Below the pieces are notes generated by a model. It was not told the DNA's origin, did not search any database, and saw nothing but the letters and a program-made list of their open reading frames with translations. Source: Pseudomonas sp. 30_B (GTDB taxonomy: Bacteria > Pseudomonadota > Gammaproteobacteria > Pseudomonadales > Pseudomonadaceae). From it: a DNA stretch of 64,000 nucleotides. The stretch is taken from assembly GCF_017491605.1 (NCBI RefSeq), contig NZ_JAFGYY010000007.1:218896-282895 (forward strand), written 5' to 3'. The position numbers were made by a program, and so were the translations under genes. Shown here piece after piece: positions 17,565 to 25,374 of the stretch (its first letter is position 1; every line of letters begins with the position of its first letter).

Positions 17565-17762
17565 GAAAATCCGGAACGCAAAACCCCAGTGGAGCGGGAT
17601 TCTGATGAATTTCCGTCATTCGCTCTGCCACAGGACCGTGACAGTTTGATGAAAGGCGCTGAGCGGTCATGCGGCTGTCATCAACACGGGCATGACGCGG
17701 ATCATGGGCGAGCCCTGGGCCACTGGCGAAGATAGCGCTCCCACTCTCCGGAATCCGCCGCC

Positions 17763-18200
17763 ATGGCCTACCCGCTCCTGCTCACCCTGCACCTGCTGGC
17801 CGCGATCCTGTTCGTCGGCACGGTGTTCTTCGAAGTGCTGATCCTGGAGGGCGTCCGCCAGCACGTGCCGGCACGGGCCATGCGCGCAGTGGAAGCCGCC
17901 GTCGGGCGGCGTGCCCGGCGCCTGATGCCGTGGGCGATTCTCGTCCTGTTCGGCTGCGGCCTGGGCATGTTGTTCCTGCGCTACCTGCCGCTGCTGGCCG
18001 ATCCGCTGGCATCCACCTTCGCCACCCTGCTCAGCCTCAAGCTGCTGCTGGCCGCCAGCGTGCTCGGGCATTTCGCCTTCGCCATGCACTCCTTCCGCAC
18101 TGGCCGTATGACCGGCCAGCGCTCGCGGCGCATCCACTACAGCGTGTTCGTACATGTGCTGGCCATCGTGGTGCTGGCCAAGGGCATGTTCTACCTCTGA
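17763..18200 (+). CDS. CopD-like small integral membrane protein
   Basis: A 145-residue protein with four predicted membrane helices (about 5-25, 50-75, 82-105, 122-142). Histidines in or near helices (HLLAAILFVG, GHFAFAMH, HYSVFVHVLA) recall the CopD/YcnJ and related b-type-haem or copper-handling membrane families. There is no adjacent copper gene. It lies between the exported hydrolase (divergent) and the MetE-like gene (convergent, 9 bases away). Function is not known. Confidence 0.7.
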   Translation: MAYPLLLTLHLLAAILFVGTVFFEVLILEGVRQHVPARAMRAVEAAVGRRARRLMPWAILVLFGCGLGMLFLRYLPLLADPLASTFATLLSLKLLLAASVLGHFAFAMHSFRTGRMTGQRSRRIHYSVFVHVLAIVVLAKGMFYL

Positions 18201-18209
18201 CTCACTCCC

Positions 18210-19307
18210 TCAGGCACACGCGCGGCGCTCGATCCCGGCCAGCGCGGCGAGCACGTCCGGCGCGTCGGGCTGGTTGATCGCCCGCGCCAACAAGGCCACC
18301 TCGACGCACTTCTGCGCGGCGGCGGCCTGGGAACCGTCCGGCGCATCCTCCAAACCCTGCAACGACGAACAGGACGACGCCACCCACAGCCGCTCACCCA
18401 AGCGCTCATGGGCATGGCGCAGCACATCCAGCGCCGACTGGAGATCGTAGTCCCAGCCGTTGCCGCCACTCACCAGGCCCAGGGACAGCACCTTGTAGGA
18501 CGGCAAGCGGTCGAGGACAGACTGGTACTGCCGCGGCGCGCTCACCAGGTCGACGTGCAGGCCGTCCAGCGGCAGGCTGGCGGCCAGGCCGAGGTTGTCC
18601 TCAAGGCCGCCGAAGTAGGTGGCGATCAGCTTCTTCAGCGGCTCGCGCTGGAGCAGGTTGTAGGCACGCTCGAAGGCGTTCTTCCAGGCCTGCGGCAGGT
18701 CGAGCACCAGGATCGGTTCGTCGATCTGCACCCATTCCACGCCCTGCGCCGCCAGACGCTGGAAAATCTGGCCATAGACCGGCAGCAGGCGCTCCAGCAG
18801 GTCGAGCTTGTCGAAGCCGGCATGTTCGCCCTTGAGCTTGCCCAGCCAGAGGTAGGTCAGCGGGCCGATCAGCACCGGCTTGACCGGGTGCCCGAGCGCC
18901 AGCGCCTCGTCCACCTCTTCGAACAGCTGCTCCCAGCTCAGCTCGAACTGCTGGTCGACGCTGAATTCCGGGACCAGGTAGTGGTGTTCAGTGTCGAACC
19001 ACTGTGCAGCACTCCCCTCCTGAGCCATGGCGAACAGGGTCTGCAGCGTCGGCTTGCCGCCCTGTGCGGGAATCACGCCGAAGGTCAGCGAGTGAGTCAG
19101 CACCGCGTCCTGCCAGGCGAAATCCCCCACCGGCAGCAGCTCGATGCCGGCCTCCGTCTGTGCTTGCCAGTGCGCGGCGCGCAACTCGCGTCCCACGTTG
19201 CGCAGTCCGGCCTCGTCCAGCTCGCCGTCGCGGAAGGCTGCCAGCGCGGCCTTCAGTTCAGTTGCGCGACCGATGCGGGGGAAGCCGAGGGTGTGGGCCA
19301 ATGCCAT
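18210..19307 (-). CDS. Orphan N-terminal domain of cobalamin-independent methionine synthase (MetE-like)
   Basis: A 365-residue intact frame that matches only the N-terminal half of MetE (full length about 760): HTLGFPRIG, GRELRA, LLPVGDFAW, HYLVPEF, VKPVLIGP, WVQIDEPILVLDLP, GLHVDLV are all present. The C-terminal half, which carries the zinc ligands and the homocysteine site, is missing. Two stretches conserved in true MetE are also shortened or changed: the EMTKWF segment before WFDTEHHY, and SCSLLHSP, here SCSSLQGL. It therefore cannot be a complete methionine synthase. It diverges from metR, as metE normally does. Start 19307 follows GGAGA. Either a retained domain with a new role or a decaying gene without frame breaks. 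Confidence 0.85.
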   Translation of the reverse strand: MALAHTLGFPRIGRATELKAALAAFRDGELDEAGLRNVGRELRAAHWQAQTEAGIELLPVGDFAWQDAVLTHSLTFGVIPAQGGKPTLQTLFAMAQEGSAAQWFDTEHHYLVPEFSVDQQFELSWEQLFEEVDEALALGHPVKPVLIGPLTYLWLGKLKGEHAGFDKLDLLERLLPVYGQIFQRLAAQGVEWVQIDEPILVLDLPQAWKNAFERAYNLLQREPLKKLIATYFGGLEDNLGLAASLPLDGLHVDLVSAPRQYQSVLDRLPSYKVLSLGLVSGGNGWDYDLQSALDVLRHAHERLGERLWVASSCSSLQGLEDAPDGSQAAAAQKCVEVALLARAINQPDAPDVLAALAGIERRACA

Positions 19308-19404
19308 GGCGAAAATCTCCAAACCAATACGTCAGATGCAGGCATTGTCGACAGCCGGCCACCCATGAGACAAACTCAATTCATTCGCGTTGAAATCAAG
19401 TTTT

Positions 19405-19417
19405 CCTCATATTGAGG
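19405..19417. promoter_or_regulatory. Inverted repeat in the metE-like/metR spacer
   Basis: CCTCA-TAT-TGAGG is a perfect inverted repeat 15 bases before the metR start, next to TTGAAATCAAG (about 19391-19401). It may be part of a MetR or repressor site; the match to the known MetR consensus (TGAA-N-TTCA) is only partial. Confidence 0.3.
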
Positions 19418-19431
19418 TCGAGGCCGGCATC

Positions 19432-20352
19432 ATGCTTGAACTCCGTCACCTGAAAACCCTCCACGCCCTGCGCGAGGCCGACAGCCTCGTGGAGGCCGCC
19501 GAGCGCCTGCACCTCACCCAATCCGCCCTCTCCCACCAGTTCAAGGAACTGGAAGACCGCCTCGGCCTGTCGCTGTTCATCCGCAAGACCAAGCCAGTGC
19601 GCTTCACCAGCGCCGGCCTGCGCCTGCTGCAACTGGCCGACAGCGTGCTGCCGCAACTGCGCGGCGCCGAACGCGACCTGGCGCGCCTGGCCGGTGGCAC
19701 CGCCGGCCGCCTGCACATGGCCATCGAATGCCACAGCTGCTTCCAGTGGCTGATGCCGACCATCGACCAGTTCCGCGATGCCTGGCCGGAGGTGGAGCTG
19801 GACCTCGCCTCGGGCTTCTCCTTCGCCCCACTGCCGGCGCTGGCCCGCGGCGACCTCGACCTGGTGGTGACTTCCGACCCGGTGGATCTCGCCGGCATTA
19901 CCTATGTGCCGCTGTTCACCTACGAGGCACTGCTGGCGGTGGACAATCACCACGCGCTGGCCGGCAAGTCCTGTATCGTCCCGGACGACCTCGCCAGCCA
20001 GACGCTGATCACCTATCCGGTGGAGCGCGACCGCCTGGACATCTTCACCCGCTTCCTCGAACCCGCCGATGTCGAGCCCGCGCAGATTCGCACCTCGGAG
20101 CTGACGGTAATGATGATGCAGCTGGTGGCCTCCGGCCGCGGCGTGTGCTGCCTGCCGAACTGGGCGCTGCACGAATACAGCTCGCGCGGCTACGTCACCG
20201 CCAAGCGCCTGGGCGAGAAAGGGTTGTACTGCACGCTGTTCGCGGCGATCCGCGCTGACATGCTGGACGCGCCGTTCATGCGCGACTTCCTGCTGACCGC
20301 AAAGGACACCTCCTTCGCCACCCTGGAAGGCGTCAGCGCGGCGAAGGGCTGA
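19432..20352 (+). CDS. metR: LysR-type regulator of methionine biosynthesis
   Basis: A 306-residue LysR regulator with the MetR signature N-terminus (LRHLKTLHALREADSLVEAAERLHLTQSALSHQ split across helices) and the MetR-type effector domain (HSCFQWLMP near residue 101; PDDLASQTLITYPVERDRLDIF). MetR uses homocysteine as coactivator to switch on metE and other genes. It diverges from the MetE-like gene, 124 bases apart. The start at 19432 gives the canonical MLELRHLK; a longer in-frame ATG at 19390 has no good ribosome site. Confidence 0.92.
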   Translation: MLELRHLKTLHALREADSLVEAAERLHLTQSALSHQFKELEDRLGLSLFIRKTKPVRFTSAGLRLLQLADSVLPQLRGAERDLARLAGGTAGRLHMAIECHSCFQWLMPTIDQFRDAWPEVELDLASGFSFAPLPALARGDLDLVVTSDPVDLAGITYVPLFTYEALLAVDNHHALAGKSCIVPDDLASQTLITYPVERDRLDIFTRFLEPADVEPAQIRTSELTVMMMQLVASGRGVCCLPNWALHEYSSRGYVTAKRLGEKGLYCTLFAAIRADMLDAPFMRDFLLTAKDTSFATLEGVSAAKG

Positions 20353-20381
20353 CACTGGAGTCTCACGCAAGACTTTTCATA

Positions 20382-20400
20382 CTTCATTCGATGAATGAAG
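20382..20400. terminator. Short hairpin after metR
   Basis: CTTCATTC-GAT-GAATGAAG forms a perfect 8-base stem 30 bases past the metR stop. No T-run follows, so a role as terminator is only possible. Confidence 0.3.
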
Positions 20401-20429
20401 GGAGATTGAAGCGCCCCGAACAGCGAACG

Positions 20430-20459
20430 AAAAAAAGCCCATCCATGAAGGATGGGCTT
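20430..20459 (-). terminator. Rho-independent terminator (minus strand)
   Basis: On the minus strand AAGCCCATCC-loop-GGATGGGCTT is followed by seven T residues (20430-20436). The nearest minus-strand annotated gene, the glutathione S-transferase, ends 220 bases upstream, so this terminator more naturally ends the short frame at 20492-20632 or an RNA made from 20460-20680. Confidence 0.85.
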
Positions 20460-20491
20460 CGGGACCTAACGGATGCACAGCTTGATAGTCG

Positions 20492-20632
20492 TTATGGTTG
20501 GTGTAGACGCCGCGAGATGGGGAACGACGCGGCGTTGGGGCAATCATTGATCAGCCCTGCCAACCGGAAAAGAAAGCTACAGGCAAAAAAGAAACTTCCC
20601 ACGCCACCTGAGACCGTATTCGCAAAATACAC
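20492..20632 (-). CDS. Candidate 46-residue small protein
   Basis: A short GTG-initiated frame preceded by GGAGG with a 6-base spacer, ending in TAA and followed 30 bases later by a clear rho-independent terminator. The product is 46 residues with a hydrophobic middle (GSFFFACSFLFRLAGL) and a polar tail (ISRRLHQP). I do not recognise a family. It lies downstream of the GST gene in an otherwise empty 329-base gap (20353-20681). The combination of ribosome site and terminator argues for a real gene or a leader-type RNA, but codon evidence over 46 codons is weak. Confidence 0.4.
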   Translation of the reverse strand: MYFANTVSGGVGSFFFACSFLFRLAGLINDCPNAASFPISRRLHQP

Positions 20633-20681
20633 GGCGGCCCTCCACAACTCCTCACCTGCGGCTACCCCCTGCTCTCCGGCG

Positions 20682-21326
20682 TCACGGCGACTTCGCCTCG
20701 GCCGCCCGTGCATGTTCCGCCGCCCACTGCACGTCGCGCTCCCAGACCCGGGTGAAAGCCGGGCGCGAGGTGACCAACTCCACGTAGCGCTCGAACACCG
20801 GCAGCTTCGGCACCACACCGAAGCCGATGGTCCAGCGCAGGGCCGCGCCCCACAGCACGTCGGCAGCCGTCATGCGGCTGCCGAGCAGGTAGGGACCGTT
20901 TTCCAGCTGTTCGGCGATGGCGCGCATCACACTGTCGTAGTCGCCGTATGGGCTCATGGCCGACGGCGCCGGGTCGCGCTTGAGGGCCCGGTCGACGATG
21001 GCCGGCTCGAAGCTGGAGCCGTAGAACACCAGCCAGCGCAGGTAGGGGCCGCGCAGCGGGTCATCCAGGGCGGGCGCCAGCCCCGCGCGGGGGAAGAGGT
21101 CGGCCAGGTAGAGGAAGATGGCGCCCTGCTCGGTGACCAGCGCCTCGCCGTGGCGAATCGCCGGGACCTTGCCCAACGGGTTGATCGCCAGGTAGGCCGG
21201 CTGGCGTTGCTCGCCGGCCTTCATGTTGATCAGCTCGAGATCGTACTCGGCGCCCAGCTCCTCCAGCAGCACCAGGGTGCCGCTGGAACGTGTCTGGGGC
21301 GAGTGATACAGGGTGATGCGGGACAT
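20682..21326 (-). CDS. Glutathione S-transferase family protein
   Basis: A 214-residue cytosolic GST. The thioredoxin-like N-terminal domain has the active-site region LYHSPQTRSSG (Ser/Thr at the usual position) and the cis-proline and glutathione-binding motifs GKVPAI and TEQGAIFLYLAD. The C-terminal helical domain (about residues 88-205) has the N-capping motif MTAADVLWG. The start at 21326 follows GGAG at good spacing. It probably conjugates or reduces small electrophiles; no substrate is implied by the neighbours. Confidence 0.9.
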   Translation of the reverse strand: MSRITLYHSPQTRSSGTLVLLEELGAEYDLELINMKAGEQRQPAYLAINPLGKVPAIRHGEALVTEQGAIFLYLADLFPRAGLAPALDDPLRGPYLRWLVFYGSSFEPAIVDRALKRDPAPSAMSPYGDYDSVMRAIAEQLENGPYLLGSRMTAADVLWGAALRWTIGFGVVPKLPVFERYVELVTSRPAFTRVWERDVQWAAEHARAAEAKSP

Positions 21327-21385
21327 GGCGGGTTCTCCTGTGGCACGCCACTGCATGGAGCCCCCAGCATAGCCCCCTCAGGCCG

Positions 21386-22708
21386 TCACGCCTCGTCGAA
21401 GCTCATTTCCGGCGGTTGCTCGCGGAAGCCGGCGGTGATCACGGCGAGGTAGATCACGCCCAGCACCAGCCAGGTGGCGCCGAGCCAGATCGCCAGGTGG
21501 TCGAGGCTGACCATCAGCCACAGATCGGCGATGAGCCCGATCAGCGGGAACAGCAGGAACAGCACCAGCTCGCGCGGACCGCGGCGCTCGGCGTTCAGGT
21601 AGTAGTGGAAGATCACCGAGAGATTCACCAGGCTGAAGGCCAGGAAGGCGCCGAAGTTGATGAACGAGGTGGAGGTAGTGACATCCATGCGCAGCGCCAG
21701 CAGGGCCACCACGCCGCACAGCACGATGCTGTTCACTGGCGTCTCGAAGCGCTTGCTGATGCGACCGAAGAACGGACGCGGCAGCACGCCGTCGCGGCCC
21801 ATCGCGAACAACAGGCGCGAGGCACTGGCCTGGGCCGACAGCCCGGAGGTGAACTGGCCGACGATCAGGCCGATGAGGAAGAAGCTGACGAACAGATCGC
21901 CGCCGATGTTGCGGGCAATTTCGTAGGCGGCGGAATCGGCGTTCTGGAATTCCACGGACGGGTGTGCAAGCTGTACGAAATAGCTGGCGGCGATGAAGAT
22001 GCCACCACCGATCAGGGTGATCAGCAGGATCGCTCGCGGAATGGTCTTGCGCGGCTCGTGGGTTTCTTCGGTCAGGGTGCTGACGGCGTCGAAGCCCAGG
22101 AATGAATAGCAGGCGATGGCCGCGCCGCCCATGATCAGCGGCAGTTGGGTGCCTTCCTTGAGGAAGGGTTCCAGGGTCCACAGCGGACGGCTGGCGTCGC
22201 CCAGCACATAGTGGATCGCCAGGCCGACGAAGGCCAGCAGGACGAGGAACTGCACCAGCATCAGCACGCCGTTGATGTTCTTCGCCAGGCGCAGGCCGAC
22301 CACGTTGATCGCGGTGGTGACGCCGATGAACGCCAGTACCCACAGGGCCTGCGGCACGGCGGGGAACGCGGAATGCAGGTAGGCCGCGCCGATCAGCCAG
22401 ATGGCCATGGGCAGGAACAGGTAATCCAGCAGCACCGCCCAGCCGGCGAGGAAGCCCAGCTTCGGGCTGATCGACTTGCGTACGTAGGTGTAGGCGGAAC
22501 CGGCCACCGGGAAGGCGGCGGCCATGCGCCCGTAGCTGAGCGCGGTGAAGAGCATGGCTACGGAGGCGACAAGGTAGGCTGACGGCACTACGCCACGGGT
22601 GACGTCGGCAAGGATGCCGAAGGTACCGAGGACGATGATCGGGGTCATGTAGGCGATGCCGAACAGCACCACCGAACCCAGCGACAGGGTTCGTTTCAGT
22701 TGAGCCAT
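21386..22708 (-). CDS. APC-superfamily permease (PuuP/amine-type)
   Basis: A 440-residue amino acid/polyamine/organocation permease with about 12 membrane helices. It starts with the family motif LGSVVLFGIAYMTPIIVLGTFG and has a conserved GFDAVSTLTEETHEPRKTIPRAI block after helix 6, much like putrescine importer PuuP. It follows the nitrilase-family gene on the same strand at 163 bases and probably supplies its substrate or a related amine. There is no sign of truncation. Confidence 0.88.
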   Translation of the reverse strand: MAQLKRTLSLGSVVLFGIAYMTPIIVLGTFGILADVTRGVVPSAYLVASVAMLFTALSYGRMAAAFPVAGSAYTYVRKSISPKLGFLAGWAVLLDYLFLPMAIWLIGAAYLHSAFPAVPQALWVLAFIGVTTAINVVGLRLAKNINGVLMLVQFLVLLAFVGLAIHYVLGDASRPLWTLEPFLKEGTQLPLIMGGAAIACYSFLGFDAVSTLTEETHEPRKTIPRAILLITLIGGGIFIAASYFVQLAHPSVEFQNADSAAYEIARNIGGDLFVSFFLIGLIVGQFTSGLSAQASASRLLFAMGRDGVLPRPFFGRISKRFETPVNSIVLCGVVALLALRMDVTTSTSFINFGAFLAFSLVNLSVIFHYYLNAERRGPRELVLFLLFPLIGLIADLWLMVSLDHLAIWLGATWLVLGVIYLAVITAGFREQPPEMSFDEA

Positions 22709-22871
22709 TACTGCTTACTCCACATTGTGTTTGTTATGGGCAGTGCAAATGTCTGGCTTGCGCTCACCCGCAAGCCGCGCGGGCGCTCGGGGCGCACGTC
22801 GGTGTTGGAGAATCGCTGTGGCGGCGCGGCCCTGCGCCCCGGCCCGAACAGAGTCGGGCCGGAAGGAAACG

Positions 22872-23693
22872 TCAGGCCGGAATGATCAGCTCGCGCAGGC
22901 CGTCTGCGTGCTCGCGCATTTCGCCCGGCAGCACGAAGCGGCGCTCGGCCAGGTAGCTGTAGTCGCGGCGCGCCTGCGCCAGGCGCTCGAAGTCCAGTTC
23001 GACGATCTGCCGGCACTCTTCGCGGCCAGCCTCGCAGAGCAGCTGCCCGAAGGGATCGACCACGGCGCTGCCGCCGGCGAACACCAGGCCGTCGTCGCCC
23101 TCGCCAACACGGTTGACCATCACCGCGTAGGCCTGGTTTTCCATGGCGCGGCCCATGATCGCGGTGCGGTGGGTCGGGCCATAGGGGTCCATGTTGCCGT
23201 TGGTCACGATGACCAGTTCGGCGCCGAGCTGGCCGAGGGCGCGGACGGACTCCGGGAACTCGATGTCGAAGCAGATCACGATGCCCACGCGCACGCCGTT
23301 CCACAGGCAGGTGGCGTAGCGGTCGCCGGGGGTGAAGACGCCGCGGTCCGACGCCCACAGGTGCGTCTTGCGGTACTGCAGGGCGATGCCTTCGGGGGTG
23401 ATCAGCAGCGTGGTGTTGTAGAAGCGACCGTCGGCGGCGGCCTCGGCGAAGCCCACGGCAACGCTGATGTTCTTCTCCCGCGCGGCGCGCTGCACGGCCT
23501 GTACGCTGGGGCCGTCGACCGGTTCGGCGATGGCGGCGATGTTCTGCTCGGTGGGGAAGCCGGTCAGCTGGGTCTCGGGGAACACCACAAGCTGGGTGTC
23601 CGCTGCGCAGGCGTGGATGGCCTCCAGGGTACGGGCCAGGTTCCAGGCCACATCGCCATCACGGCCGGCCAGTTGCACAAGTTCGACTTTCAT
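22872..23693 (-). CDS. Carbon-nitrogen hydrolase (nitrilase/amidase superfamily)
   Basis: A 273-residue nitrilase-superfamily enzyme with the catalytic triad Glu in FPETQLTGF (near residue 40), Lys in YRKTHLW (near 113) and Cys in GIVICFDIEFPE (near 144). Such enzymes hydrolyse C-N bonds of amides or carbamoyl groups, for example N-carbamoylputrescine amidase or omega-amidase. The adjacent amine permease supports an amide or carbamoyl-amine substrate. The start at 23693 follows GAGG. A divergent LuxR-type gene begins 149 bases away and is the likely regulator. Confidence 0.88.
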   Translation of the reverse strand: MKVELVQLAGRDGDVAWNLARTLEAIHACAADTQLVVFPETQLTGFPTEQNIAAIAEPVDGPSVQAVQRAAREKNISVAVGFAEAAADGRFYNTTLLITPEGIALQYRKTHLWASDRGVFTPGDRYATCLWNGVRVGIVICFDIEFPESVRALGQLGAELVIVTNGNMDPYGPTHRTAIMGRAMENQAYAVMVNRVGEGDDGLVFAGGSAVVDPFGQLLCEAGREECRQIVELDFERLAQARRDYSYLAERRFVLPGEMREHADGLRELIIPA

Positions 23694-23842
23694 GGGCTTC
23701 CTCTGATTCTTGTCTTCCAGTGACCGCACGCTGCAAAAGGATCAAACTGCACGCCGCGCCGGCTCAGGCTACGGACCGAGTATGCCGGTGGCGCCCTCAC
23801 CGGGTAATTACGCCCGCGTGGTAACCCAACGGGGGTAGAGTC

Positions 23843-24622
23843 ATGGGCCTTTCCCTTCAGGACATCGCCTGGCACCGCTCGGTCGGGCAACTGATCGAGG
23901 CATTGGACAAGCCGAACTTCTGGACCTTGCTGGTACGCCTGCTGGGCCAGTATGTGCCCTTCGACAGCTGGGTCGTGCTGCTTTTCAGCGATGGCAGGCC
24001 GCAGGTGTTCGCCGAATGCCCGGGCGAGGACGGCGGCCCCGACCCGCTGTTCCAGGACTACCTCAAGGGCCTCTACCTGCTCGACCCCTTCTACATCGCC
24101 AGCCGCGAAGCGCCGGGCGGCGGGCTGTTCCGCCTGGACGACGTGGCGCCGGAGATGTTCGAGCAGACCGACTACTACCAGCGCTACTTCCGCCTCAACG
24201 TGGTGGCCGACGAGGTGCAGATCAACGTGCAGCTCGACGGCGAACGTACCCTGTGCTGCTCGGTGGGCAGCAAGGGCCGTTTCACCCCCGAGCAGATCGC
24301 CCTGCTGGGGCTGGTGCAGCCCTGGGTGGCAGGGCTGATGCGCCAGCGCATGACCTTCGAATGCGAAATCCAGGAAGCGCCCCCGCCGCCGCGCTGGCAG
24401 AACCGCCTGGAAGCCACTGCCCAGCAGGTGGAAACCCCGCTCACCGCCCGCGAGCTGGAAGTCGGCCGGCTGATGCTCAGCGGCTGCTCCAGCAAGGAAA
24501 TCGCCCGCAAGCTGGCGATCTCCGCCGAGACGGTGAAGGTCCACCGCAAGCACATGTATGCGAAGCTGGGGATCAAGTCGCAGTCGGAGTTGTTCTCGTT
24601 GTTTCTGCAGGCGCAGGGGTGA
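23843..24622 (+). CDS. LuxR-type HTH transcriptional regulator
   Basis: A 259-residue regulator with a C-terminal LuxR/GerE helix-turn-helix (about residues 195-255: LTARELEVGRLMLSGCSSKEIA then TVKVHRKHMYAKLGI). The N-terminal 180 residues do not look like an acyl-homoserine-lactone domain or a receiver; no phospho-acceptor Asp pattern is seen. Orphan LuxR proteins of this size usually sense small amines or sugars. It is divergent from the nitrilase and permease pair, which is the probable target. Confidence 0.85.
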   Translation: MGLSLQDIAWHRSVGQLIEALDKPNFWTLLVRLLGQYVPFDSWVVLLFSDGRPQVFAECPGEDGGPDPLFQDYLKGLYLLDPFYIASREAPGGGLFRLDDVAPEMFEQTDYYQRYFRLNVVADEVQINVQLDGERTLCCSVGSKGRFTPEQIALLGLVQPWVAGLMRQRMTFECEIQEAPPPPRWQNRLEATAQQVETPLTARELEVGRLMLSGCSSKEIARKLAISAETVKVHRKHMYAKLGIKSQSELFSLFLQAQG

Positions 24623-25374
24623 GGCCGGCAACGCGCCCGTAGGATGGCGTGGAGCGCAGCGATACCCATCGCGGCGGATAACGCTGCGCGTTATTCGCCC
24701 TACGGGTGTTCCTCCTGCAACGTGGGTGCATGTGGTTAGCCTTCGCGGACAAGGTCCGCTCCTACGAGAACCAGCACAGCGTTCTGGCTTTGGCTGTTGT
24801 CCTTGCTCTTAATGTCTTCCAGAACAATATCCGCACGCACCGGAGCGCCCCTTCAGGAGGCCGAGTGGAATCGGAGTTTCAGGGGTTGAGCGGCATGGAT
24901 GCCGCGAGAGCGTCGTCGGGCCATGGATGGCCCGTCGACGCGGGCCCCTGAAACTCCGATGGAGCGAGGGCACCCCGGCGAAGCCGGGGCCGGATGCAGG
25001 GGCAAGCCTTTTGGTTACTTTTCGGCGTTTGGAAAAGTAACTCGCCCGAGGGGGCGAAACAATATCTCCCAACACACGCCGAAGCGGCGCAGAAACACCC
25101 AACCCCAGCAACAGCTGCTTCTGCTCCCGTAGGAGCGGAGCTTCTCCGCGATCACTGCGATAGCGGTGCAATCCCCGACCACCGACCTGCCGGCCGGATC
25201 GCGGACAAGGTCCGCTCCTACGCGAGCCGAGCCTCAACCAGCACCGTAGGAGCGGGCCATGCCCGCGATTGGCGCCCACAGGGCGCTCCCGCACAAAGTC
25301 CCCACCAGCCGTCGAGCGGCCGGTGAGCATCCGCGCCAATGCGGGTCCATGCTTGAGGACAGGAGGAATTCCCC
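24623..25374. repeat. 752-base gene-free stretch built from repeats
   Basis: In order: an inverted repeat of the GGATAACG family (24639-24704, ends GTAGGATGG and GCCCTAC), a REP (24742-24765), a full copy of the composite element (24805-25115, listed separately), REP at 25129-25153, REP in opposite orientation at 25197-25221, and REP at 25246-25270 (GTAGGAGCGGGCCATGCCCG form). Weak open frames across it have repeat composition and are not convincing genes. Confidence 0.8.
24805..25115 (+). repeat. Composite palindromic repeat, copy A
   Basis: A ~310-base non-coding element that aligns without large gaps to 45090-45405. Shared blocks, in order: CTTCAGGAGGCC, GGAGTTTCAGGGGTTGAGCG, CATGGAT.CCGCGAGAG, GCGGGCCCCTGAAACT, GGGGCAAG.CCTTT, CGCCCGAGGGGGCGAAAC and CGCCxAAGCGGCGCxGAAACACCC. 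GGAGTTTCAGGGG and CCCCTGAAACTCC form long inverted arms, so the first half can fold into a cruciform. Frames inside it yield spurious proline- and arginine-rich peptides. Confidence 0.8.

Noticed and set aside
24809..25339. 176-codon minus-strand frame in the composite repeat, and the similar one at 44978-45466
   Set aside because: Both are translations of the repeated element and REP DNA. They align because the DNA repeats align, not through codon-level conservation.
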